Origin: Halopseudomonas salegens
GTDB lineage: Bacteria > Pseudomonadota > Gammaproteobacteria > Pseudomonadales > Pseudomonadaceae
Length of the DNA stretch: 64,000 bases
Reading direction: 5' to 3'
NCBI RefSeq assembly: GCF_900105655.1
Contig: NZ_LT629787.1
Span: 1,240,001-1,304,000, forward strand
The translations under genes were made by a program, and so were the position numbers. Of the stretch, positions 54,857-64,000 are shown in pieces; positions within the stretch are counted from its first letter, which is position 1, and each line of letters begins with the position of its first letter. The notes beneath the pieces are model-generated. The model was not told the origin of the DNA. It was given only the letters and a program-made list of their open reading frames with translations, and did not search any database.

Positions 54857-55435
54857 TCAGGGTAGCTGCACCCCTTCATTGCGCAACATGGTACAGAGCC
54901 TGATCAGCGGCAAGCCGATCAGGCTATTGGGATCATTGCCATGCAGTGCCTCAAACAGACTGATACCAAGGCCTTCGGATTTGAAGCTGCCGGCGCAATC
55001 GTAGGGCTTCTCGGCCTGAAGGTAGCGTTCGATTGTGGCATCGTCCAGCGTGCGAAAGACGACATCAAAAGGCTCTATTGCCGTTTGCATCTTGCCGGTG
55101 CGACTGTTGAGCAGGCACAGAGCGGTGGAAAAGCGGATCCGCTGGCCACTGCAGCGCTGCAGTTGGGCAACCGCTGCAGCGTGGTTGTCAGGTTTGCTGA
55201 CAGCTTCGCCGTCCAGCAGCAGGACCTGGTCGGAGCCGATAATCAGATGCTCGGGGTAGGCAGGGGCCAGTGCGCGAGCCTTGTTTTCGGCCAGACGCAG
55301 GCAGAGCGCTGCGGCATTTTCGTCGGGCAGCGGGCTTTCGTCGATATCCGGACTGGCGCAGTCAAAGTCAAGACCGAGGCGAGCCAGCAGTTGGCGCCGA
55401 TAGGGTGAGCTCGAAGCCAGAAGCAGGGCGGGCAT
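54857..55435 (-). CDS. Maf/YceF nucleotide pyrophosphatase
   Basis: 192-residue Maf-family house-cleaning enzyme. Motifs LLASSSPYRRQLLARLG, SPDIDESPLP, SDQVLLLDG and KPYDCAGSFKSEGLG. Divergent position next to yceD-rpmF-plsX matches the YceF branch, which hydrolyses m7GTP in E. coli; substrate here inferred. Start at MPALLLASSSP (55435), as the upstream extension is not conserved. Confidence 0.92.
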   Translation of the reverse strand: MPALLLASSSPYRRQLLARLGLDFDCASPDIDESPLPDENAAALCLRLAENKARALAPAYPEHLIIGSDQVLLLDGEAVSKPDNHAAAVAQLQRCSGQRIRFSTALCLLNSRTGKMQTAIEPFDVVFRTLDDATIERYLQAEKPYDCAGSFKSEGLGISLFEALHGNDPNSLIGLPLIRLCTMLRNEGVQLP

Positions 55436-55545
55436 GCAGGTATCTCCGTTTTTTGCCGTGGTGCGGCAGTTTAGCGTGAAAAATCCGACCTTTGGCGCCA
55501 AATAGCTTTGACAGCAGGCGCGCTGCTCCCTAGAATTGCGCGCTT

Positions 55546-56067
55546 ATGTCTGGACCCATACCCGAATTCATTGATCCGCGTCGGCTAGCGGATCGCGGCG
55601 TCACCCTGCAAGGGGCAATCAGCGCCGATCGTTTGCCCCGTCTTCTGGCTGCAGTCAATGCGGTTGCTGATGAGGTCAACGTTGTGTTGAACTTTGCACG
55701 TGATGAACAGGGGCTGGCCACTTTGCACGGGCATTATCAGGCACAAGTGGAAATGACCTGTCAGCGGTGCCTGGAGGGTGTAACCCTGCCACTGGATAGC
55801 CGCTGCGAGGTCGGGTTTGTGGTCAGTGACGAGGCAGCCAGACAACTGCCACGTCATTATGAACCGGTCATTGTGGATGATGAAAAGCTCAATCTTCTGT
55901 CGCTGATTGAAGAAGAGCTGCTGCTGGCATTGCCGGCAGTACCCATGCATCCTTTGGAAAAATGTCAGCACCCTGACGGCTTTACGCCGGATGAGGGCCC
56001 TGAAGAGGAGGAGGCCGAGCGCCCCAACCCCTTCAGTGTGCTGGCCAAGTTGAAACGCGATACCTAA
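55546..56067 (+). CDS. yceD: DUF177 / YceD 23S rRNA accumulation protein
   Basis: 173-residue YceD-type protein. [21 protein letters not shown] carries the conserved cysteine pair, and DLLS-like [22 protein letters not shown] is the family core. Associated with 23S rRNA maturation. First gene of the rpmF-plsX-fab unit; rpmF starts 20 bases downstream. Confidence 0.92.
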   Translation: MSGPIPEFIDPRRLADRGVTLQGAISADRLPRLLAAVNAVADEVNVVLNFARDEQGLATLHGHYQAQVEMTCQRCLEGVTLPLDSRCEVGFVVSDEAARQLPRHYEPVIVDDEKLNLLSLIEEELLLALPAVPMHPLEKCQHPDGFTPDEGPEEEEAERPNPFSVLAKLKRDT

Positions 56068-56087
56068 AGCTCAGGAGCTTAAACGTC

Positions 56088-56270
56088 ATGGCTGTACAGC
56101 AGAACAAAAAGTCCCGTTCCGCACGTGGCATGCGTCGTTCGCACGATGCATTGACCTCACCGGCCCTGTCGGTGGATAACTCTACCGGTGAAACCCACCT
56201 GCGTCACCACGTGTCTCCGGACGGTTTTTATCGTGGTCGCCAGGTCGTCAACAAGGACAACGACGAATAA
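56088..56270 (+). CDS. rpmF: Ribosomal protein bL32
   Basis: 60-residue 50S protein. [22 protein letters not shown] is the diagnostic N-terminus. The zinc-ligand cysteines found in some bL32 paralogues are absent, as is normal for Pseudomonas. AGGAG ribosome site. Classical partner of plsX. Confidence 0.97.
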   Translation: MAVQQNKKSRSARGMRRSHDALTSPALSVDNSTGETHLRHHVSPDGFYRGRQVVNKDNDE

Positions 56271-56273
56271 GTC

Positions 56274-57287
56274 TTGTCCCCGTCAGTCCGACTCGCGATT
56301 GATGTAATGGGTGGGGACTTCGGTCCCCGCTGCATTGTCCCCGCTATTGCCCGCAGTTTGTCGCGCCTGCCTCAACTCGACGTTATTCTGGTTGGTGCCG
56401 AGCCTGCTTTGCAGTCCGCCCTGGCTGCTTGCCCGCTACCCGCTGAACGGGTCAGCTTCCGTTATACCTCTGAAGTCATTCTCGCTGATGATCCGCCTGC
56501 CAGTGTTCTGCGCCGCAAGACCGATGCGTCTATGCGCGTTGCGCTTGAACTGGTGCGTGATGGTCAGGCTGCCGGCTGCCTCAGCGCGGGTAATACCGGC
56601 GCGCTGATGGTGCTGTCGCGCTCGATTCTCGGTACCTTGCCCGGTGTTGACCGGCCAGCCTTCATGGCTGCTCTGCCCGTGGCCGGCAAGGCCTGTTATT
56701 TGTTGGATCTGGGGGCGAATGTCGATTGTACTGCGGATCAGCTGTTTACTTTTGCCATCATGGGGTCGGTTGCGGTCAGCGAGTTGGCGGGAATGCCGGC
56801 GCCGCGCGTCGGTCTGCTGAATATTGGTACCGAGTTGCACAAGGGTAGTCAGCGTGTCCGTGAAGTAGCCGAACGGCTGCACAATTGCCCGCAACTGAAC
56901 TACGTTGGCTCGGTAGAAGGCGATGGTCTGTTTCGCGACCAGGCGGATGTGGTGGTATGTGATGGCTTTGTCGGCAATGTGGTGCTCAAGGCCAGCGAAG
57001 GCCTGGCGGACTACCTGCAGGAAGAGATGCGTCGGTCCCTGGATCAGCAGCCGTTGATGCGGTGGTTGGCCCCCTTGTTGCGGCGAGTAATCGCGCCGGT
57101 ACGTGAACGCCACGACCCGGCCTTGCACAACGGCGCCAGCCTGCTGGGCTTGCGTGGAGTGGTAGTAAAAAGTCACGGCGCAGCCACTGAACGGGCCTTT
57201 GCGGCGGCAATTGAGCGCGCCTGTTTGATCAGTCAGGCCGGTTTGCCGCAGCGCATTGCCGAACGGCTGGCTGGTTCCGGACTGTGA
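56274..57287 (+). CDS. plsX: Phosphate acyltransferase PlsX
   Basis: 337-residue enzyme that converts acyl-ACP to acyl-phosphate, linking fatty-acid synthesis to phospholipid synthesis via PlsY. AIDVMGGDFGP at the start, SAGNTGALM, LLDLGANVDC, NIGTELHKG and VVCDGFVGNVVLK motifs. The start is TTG (56274): no ATG or GTG lies in frame before the conserved IDVMGGD. A TTG start is weak and may set the enzyme level relative to rpmF. Confidence 0.94.
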   Translation: MSPSVRLAIDVMGGDFGPRCIVPAIARSLSRLPQLDVILVGAEPALQSALAACPLPAERVSFRYTSEVILADDPPASVLRRKTDASMRVALELVRDGQAAGCLSAGNTGALMVLSRSILGTLPGVDRPAFMAALPVAGKACYLLDLGANVDCTADQLFTFAIMGSVAVSELAGMPAPRVGLLNIGTELHKGSQRVREVAERLHNCPQLNYVGSVEGDGLFRDQADVVVCDGFVGNVVLKASEGLADYLQEEMRRSLDQQPLMRWLAPLLRRVIAPVRERHDPALHNGASLLGLRGVVVKSHGAATERAFAAAIERACLISQAGLPQRIAERLAGSGL

Positions 57288-57366
57288 CCCCGCCTGCGTG
57301 CGGGGCTTCCAACAACGCAACGGGCACTCAGATTGCCCAGGATTTTACAACAACGAGGACAGTGGC

Positions 57367-58314
57367 ATGAAGCAATCCCTTGCTTTCGTTTTCCCGGGTC
57401 AGGGCTCCCAGGCGGTTGGCATGTTGGCCGCCCAGGCGGAAGGGCACGCAGTGGTCAAAGAGACCTTTGCCGAAGCGTCCGAAGTGCTCGGTTATGACTT
57501 GTGGCAACTTTGCCAGCAGGGCCCGGAAGCCGATCTGAATCGTACCGATCGCACCCAGCCTGCCATTCTCACTGCTTCAGTGGCATTGTGGCGCCTTTGG
57601 TGCGCACAAACAGGTGTGCGCCCGGCTTTTGTTGCGGGTCACAGTCTGGGTGAGTACTCGGCGCTGGTGGCTGCCGAGGTCATCAGCTTTGCCGATGCTG
57701 TTCGGCTGGTTGAGCGGCGTGGACAGTTGATGCAGCAGTCGGTACCCGAAGGGCAGGGCGGAATGGCGGCCATTCTGGGCCTGGAAGACCAGCAGATCAT
57801 CGATATTTGCGCTCAGGTTGCGAATGGCGAGGTGGTCAGTGCGGTCAACTTCAATGCGCCGGGGCAGGTAGTGATAGCCGGTCAGGCGTCTGCAGTGCAG
57901 CGTGCGGTGGAGGCCTGCAAGTCTGCAGGGGCCAAGCGTGCGATGCCTCTGCCGGTCAGTGTGCCTTCTCACTGCGCCCTGATGCGTCCCGCCGCCGAAG
58001 AGCTGGCGAAGGACCTGGCTGCGCTGCAATGGCAGCAACCCGGGATGACTCTGGTGCAGAATGTCAGCGCTGCTCCGGCAGAAAATCTCGATAGCCTGCG
58101 CGAGCAACTGGTTGAGCAGTTGTACAGCCCGGTACGCTGGGTAGAGTCTGTGGCCTGGATGGCCGAGCAGGGCGTCTGTGACTTGGTTGAATGTGGCCCG
58201 GGCAAGGTGCTCAGCGGTCTGAACAAGCGCTGTGCCAAGGGTATTGGCACGCACAATATTGACAGCGTTGACGGTCTTGCCGCTGCGCTGGCTGCACTTG
58301 AACAAGGAGTTTGA
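57367..58314 (+). CDS. fabD: Malonyl-CoA:ACP transacylase
   Basis: 315-residue enzyme loading malonate on ACP. FVFPGQGSQAVGML, nucleophile S93 in AGHSLGEYSAL, the catalytic His in VPSHCALM, and VVECGPGKVLSGL. Start chosen at MKQSLAFVFPGQG, since the upstream frame is the plsX-fabD spacer. fabG starts one base after its stop. Confidence 0.96.
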   Translation: MKQSLAFVFPGQGSQAVGMLAAQAEGHAVVKETFAEASEVLGYDLWQLCQQGPEADLNRTDRTQPAILTASVALWRLWCAQTGVRPAFVAGHSLGEYSALVAAEVISFADAVRLVERRGQLMQQSVPEGQGGMAAILGLEDQQIIDICAQVANGEVVSAVNFNAPGQVVIAGQASAVQRAVEACKSAGAKRAMPLPVSVPSHCALMRPAAEELAKDLAALQWQQPGMTLVQNVSAAPAENLDSLREQLVEQLYSPVRWVESVAWMAEQGVCDLVECGPGKVLSGLNKRCAKGIGTHNIDSVDGLAAALAALEQGV

Positions 58315-58315
58315 T

Positions 58316-59059
58316 ATGAGTTTGCAAGGAAAAGTAGCGCTGGTTACCGGCGCCAGCCGGGGTATCGGTCAGGCGATTGCCCATGCGCTGGCGGCTCAGG
58401 GCGCTACCGTGATCGGGACGGCTACCAGTGATCAGGGGGCGGCAGCCATTGGTGAGACGTTGAGTGCAGCCGGTTACAAGGGCACCGGGCTGAAGTTGAA
58501 TGTCTGCGATGCCGAATCCATTGCCAGCGTACTGGAAACCATCAACAAGGATTTCGGCGCACCGGCAATTCTGGTCAACAATGCCGGTATCACCCGTGAC
58601 AATCTGCTGATGCGCATGAAGGACGAGGAGTGGGACGATATCATCAACACCAACCTGACCTCGGTCTACCGTCTGTCAAAAGCCGTATTGCGTGGCATGA
58701 GCAAAGCGCGCTGGGGCCGTATCATTAATATCAGCTCGGTGGTCGGCGGCATGGGCAATGCCGGTCAGGCAAATTATGCTGCGGCCAAGGCCGGGCTTGA
58801 GGGGTTTACCCGTGCCCTGGCGCGGGAAGTGGGCTCGCGCGCTATTACCGTGAATGCGGTGGCCCCCGGTTTTATTGATACCGATATGACGCGTGAACTG
58901 AACGACAATCAGCGCTCGGCCATGCTTGAGCAGATCCCGCTCGGTCGTTTGGGTGCTGCTGAAGAAATTGCCGCGACTGTCGCTTTTATCGCTGATGAGC
59001 GTGCCGCTTACATCACCGGGGCGACAATTCCGGTCAATGGTGGCATGTTTATGAGCTGA
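58316..59059 (+). CDS. fabG: 3-oxoacyl-ACP reductase
   Basis: 247-residue short-chain dehydrogenase, NADPH-dependent reduction of beta-ketoacyl-ACP. VTGASRGIGQAIA cofactor loop, NNAGITRDNL, and the catalytic Ser/Tyr/Lys in NISSVVGGMGNAGQANYAAAKAG. AAGGAG ribosome site. The acpP promoter lies just downstream. Confidence 0.97.
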   Translation: MSLQGKVALVTGASRGIGQAIAHALAAQGATVIGTATSDQGAAAIGETLSAAGYKGTGLKLNVCDAESIASVLETINKDFGAPAILVNNAGITRDNLLMRMKDEEWDDIINTNLTSVYRLSKAVLRGMSKARWGRIINISSVVGGMGNAGQANYAAAKAGLEGFTRALAREVGSRAITVNAVAPGFIDTDMTRELNDNQRSAMLEQIPLGRLGAAEEIAATVAFIADERAAYITGATIPVNGGMFMS

Positions 59060-59165
59060 ATGGCTGGTCACGCAGCCACTGTCGTGGCATGCTTTGCGTC
59101 TGGCAAGAATCAACCGGGTCGAAGCGGACTTTCTTTGACCATTTGCAGGTAGAAGTGATTCGCGC

Positions 59166-59193
59166 TTGAAAAGTCGCAAATTGTTTCTATAAA
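59166..59193 (+). promoter_or_regulatory. acpP promoter
   Basis: TTGAAA (59166-59171), 16-base spacer, TATAAA (59188-59193). It fires in the fabG-acpP gap about 44 bases before the acpP ribosome site and should give high-level monocistronic acpP mRNA, ended by the terminator at 59505. Confidence 0.75.
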
Positions 59194-59243
59194 CTACGTG
59201 CAGTCCGGTATCTCGGCACTGCAAACAGGAGTGAGAACAAGGT

Positions 59244-59480
59244 ATGAGCACCATCGAAGAACGCGTCAAGAAAATCGTAGCCGAACAACTCGGCGTCAAA
59301 GAGGAAGAAGTAACCAACAGTGCTTCTTTTGTTGAAGATCTTGGCGCTGACTCCCTGGACACCGTGGAGCTGGTCATGGCGCTCGAAGAAGAATTCGAGA
59401 CCGAAATTCCGGATGAAGATGCCGAGAAGATCACCACCGTTCAGGAAGCAATCGACTACGTGAACGCTCACCAGAAGTAA
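59244..59480 (+). CDS. acpP: Acyl carrier protein
   Basis: 78-residue acidic carrier. The 4'-phosphopantetheine site is S37 in [15 protein letters not shown] ribosome site at good spacing, own promoter upstream and intrinsic terminator downstream, as expected for a very abundant protein. Confidence 0.98.
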   Translation: MSTIEERVKKIVAEQLGVKEEEVTNSASFVEDLGADSLDTVELVMALEEEFETEIPDEDAEKITTVQEAIDYVNAHQK

Positions 59481-59504
59481 TCACGCAGTCAACTGAAAGG
59501 TTGC

Positions 59505-59541
59505 AAAAGCCGCAGTACCCATACGGGGCTGCGGCTTTTTT
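59505..59541 (+). terminator. Intrinsic terminator after acpP
   Basis: Stem AAAAGCCGCAG / CTGCGGCTTTT (59505-59515, 59529-59539), loop with an inner CCC/GGG pair, then six T in a row. Textbook Rho-independent terminator, which separates abundant acpP transcript from fabF. Confidence 0.92.
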
Positions 59542-59704
59542 ATTGCCGGGCTGTCGGTTAAGCCCGCCGGGGCAAGAGAAGGTTGCCGTCCGTCCTGTTT
59601 ATCCGGACAATAAGCCGAATTTCGGCACCCGCTCTGTGGCGATGGGCATTAACAGTCAGCCGCCAGCGGGGCCCAGGTTCAGAGCAGATAATAAGGAGTG
59701 CGCT

Positions 59705-60943
59705 GTGTCGCGTAGACGCGTCGTGGTAACCGGTTTGGGTATGTTGACCCCTCTGGGCAACACCGTGGAGCAGACTTGGCAGGGTGTGGTGGCCGGCAAA
59801 AGCGGCATCGCCACCATCGAGCATATGGATGTCAGCGCGTTTGGTACCCGTTTCGGGGGGTCGGTACGCGATTTTGACCTTACGCCCTATATGGAGCCGA
59901 AAGAAGCGCGCAAGCTGGATCTGTTCATTCAATACGGTATTGCCGCGTGCGTGCAGGCCTTGACTGACTCCGGGCTCGATATAACCGATGCCAACCGCGA
60001 TCGCATCGGGGTTGCCATGGGGTCCGGCATTGGCGGGCTGACCAATATCGAGAAAAACGTTGAGGTGCTGCTGAACAGCGGCCCGCGACGAATCTCCCCT
60101 TTCTTTGTGCCAGGCTCGATCATCAATATGGTTGCCGGCTACCTGTCGATCAAATATGGCCTGCAAGGCCCCAACTATGCAATTACCACGGCCTGCACCA
60201 CAGGTACGCACAGTATTGGTATGGCGGCGCGCAACATTGCCTATGGTGAGGCCGACGTCATGGTCGCCGGTGGCTCGGAGATGGCTACGACCGGGTTGGG
60301 GCTGGGTGGCTTCAGTGCTGCACGGGCACTCTCAACGCGCAATGATGATCCACAGGGTGCCAGCCGCCCCTGGGACCGTGGTCGCGACGGGTTTGTACTG
60401 TCCGACGGCTCCGGTGCCCTGGTGCTGGAAGAGTACGAGCAGGCCAAGGCGCGGGGCGCCAATATCTACGCTGAAGTGATCGGTTTCGGCATGAGTGGCG
60501 ATGCTTTCCATATGACGGCCCCTCCGGAAGATGGTCGTGGCGGAGCCAAGTGTATGGCCAATGCCCTCAAGGATGCCGGGGTAAACCCGGATTCAGTGGG
60601 GTATATCAATGCCCACGGAACCTCGACGTCAGCAGGTGATATTGCCGAAACGCAGGCAGTGAAAACCGTATTTGGTGCGCATGCCGGCGACCTGGCAATC
60701 AGTTCGACCAAATCCATGGTTGGCCATTTGCTGGGTGCCGCCGGCGCCGTGGAAGCCATTTTCAGTGTGCTTGCACTGCGTGACCAGGTTGCGCCACCGA
60801 CTATCAACCTGGATGATCCGGATGATGGCTGCGACCTCAATTACGTGGCTCACGAGGCTCAACAGCGCAAGCTCGAGGTCGTCGTGTCGAATTCCTTCGG
60901 TTTTGGTGGTACCAACGGCAGTCTGGTTTTCCGCCGCCTCTGA
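59705..60943 (+). CDS. fabF: 3-oxoacyl-ACP synthase II (FabF)
   Basis: 412-residue condensing enzyme (KAS II). Nucleophile C164 in [10 protein letters not shown], catalytic His in [11 protein letters not shown] and in [19 protein letters not shown] start with AAGGAG. The frame is open far upstream into the acpP terminator but lacks family sequence there. Confidence 0.97.
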   Translation: MSRRRVVVTGLGMLTPLGNTVEQTWQGVVAGKSGIATIEHMDVSAFGTRFGGSVRDFDLTPYMEPKEARKLDLFIQYGIAACVQALTDSGLDITDANRDRIGVAMGSGIGGLTNIEKNVEVLLNSGPRRISPFFVPGSIINMVAGYLSIKYGLQGPNYAITTACTTGTHSIGMAARNIAYGEADVMVAGGSEMATTGLGLGGFSAARALSTRNDDPQGASRPWDRGRDGFVLSDGSGALVLEEYEQAKARGANIYAEVIGFGMSGDAFHMTAPPEDGRGGAKCMANALKDAGVNPDSVGYINAHGTSTSAGDIAETQAVKTVFGAHAGDLAISSTKSMVGHLLGAAGAVEAIFSVLALRDQVAPPTINLDDPDDGCDLNYVAHEAQQRKLEVVVSNSFGFGGTNGSLVFRRL

Positions 60944-60951
60944 GGAGCACC

Positions 60952-61778
60952 ATGGTCGAGCTCAGCCCGGGTTTCACCTTGATTGATGGCCAACCGTGCA
61001 CGGAGCTCAATGTGCGTGACCGCGGGCTGGCCTATGGGGACGGGCTGTTTGAGACGCTGCGGGTAGCACAGGGTCGCATCCCCTTGCTGGAACAGCATCT
61101 GGCGCGACTGAGTCGCGGGGCAGACCGTTTGCACATTGCCTGTGATACCCGGCTGTTGGCGCAAGAGCTGTCGCAGCTCGCGCTGCAGCTGGGTGGCGGT
61201 ATTCTGAAGCTGATCCTCACTCGCGGTGACGGCCAGCGAGGCTATGCCTTGCCAAAGCCCCAGCGCCCCCGGCGTATTGTCCAGGTGGCTGCCTTGCCGG
61301 CCTATCCGCCCGCCCATGCCGAGCAGGGGGTTTGTTTGTATCCCTGTGCCACTCGTCTGGGCCAGCAGCCCTTGCTGGCCGGAATCAAACACCTCAATCG
61401 ACTTGAGCAGGTGCTGGCACGGGCGGAGTGGGATGATCCTGCCTATGCCGAAGGTCTGGTCTGTGACCAGCAGGGCGCGCCCGTAGAGTGCACCGTGAGT
61501 AATCTTTTTCTGCGCTACCAGGGAGGGTGGTTGACGCCGGCGCTGGATCAGTGTGGTGTACAAGGTGTCATGCGTGATTACCTGTGCACGCAACTGGACG
61601 CAGTGGGGCAGCCGGTTGGCGTGCGGCCGGTGACTCAGGCTGAATTGCTGGCCAGCAGTGAGGTCTTCTGCTGCAATAGCGTTTTCGGTGTCTGGCCGGT
61701 TATCGGGCTGGGCAGTCAACAGTGGTCTATCGGCCCTCACACTCGTCAGGCGCAAGCCCTGGCGCAACAGGTTCTGCT

Positions 61779-61782
<4 letters not shown>
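60952..61782 (+). CDS. pabC: 4-amino-4-deoxychorismate lyase
   Basis: 276-residue PLP enzyme of folate synthesis, making p-aminobenzoate. DRGLAYGDGLFETLRV, the PLP lysine in AGIKHLNRLEQVLARAEW, VECTVSNLFL and CCNSVFGVWPV. GAGGAG ribosome site. The stop overlaps the mltG GTG. Confidence 0.94.

Positions 61783-64000
<2,218 letters not shown>

Overview
The window is a 64 kb piece of a gammaproteobacterial chromosome, best explained as Pseudomonas in the broad sense (possibly the Halopseudomonas / P. pertucinogena side of the genus; that refinement is a guess). It is moderately GC-rich by eye. It carries the Pseudomonas-type order nqr - sthA - lol - comEC - exbBD - lpxK - kdsB - murB - rne - rluC - sppA and, after a long interruption, maf - yceD - rpmF - plsX - fabD - fabG - acpP - fabF - pabC - mltG - tmk - holB. 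No tRNA, rRNA, CRISPR array, prophage or intact insertion sequence was found.

Region 1 (1-6410): end of the Na+-NQR operon (nqrB C-terminus, nqrC, D, E, F), an unusually divergent ApbE-like lipoprotein, the assembly factor nqrM, and the soluble transhydrogenase sthA. Region 2 (6416-18439): a minus-strand cluster of GDPD phosphodiesterase, small secreted protein and PilZ-like protein; lolC-lolD with no second permease gene; a DUF2062 membrane protein; then the co-directional run comEC, exbB, exbD, lpxK, Trm112-like, kdsB, low-MW phosphatase, murB. Region 3 (17846-24839): cyclophilin and alpha/beta hydrolase, then rne and rluC diverging from one shared control region, and a HAD phosphatase.

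Region 4 (24849-54789) interrupts the core synteny. After sppA come the minus-strand MoxR-DUF58-DUF4381-BatA-BatB-BatD operon, the giant NAD-glutamate dehydrogenase gdhB with DUF2835, and an Rhs island at about 37.84-43.0 kb. The island holds a 1371-residue Rhs protein with an unrecognised C-terminal domain, a four-helix membrane protein as candidate immunity protein, a broken second rhs copy, and a hexamer repeat. It is followed by cheV, slt, uup, smrA, prmB, a GNAT-like membrane-anchored protein, a TauE-type permease, aroC, an MFS transporter and a degenerate acireductone-dioxygenase-like cupin. Region 5 (54857-64000) is the fatty-acid and envelope operon, with a clear promoter and intrinsic terminator isolating acpP; holB runs off the window.

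Most genes are housekeeping: sodium-coupled respiration, redox balance, lipoprotein sorting, lipid A, peptidoglycan, fatty acids, RNA decay and translation. The accessory interest lies in the Rhs toxin/immunity pair and in several household proteins that have lost hallmark residues: the ApbE-like protein, the BatB metal-site motifs and the cupin dioxygenase. The single-permease lol locus is a further oddity.
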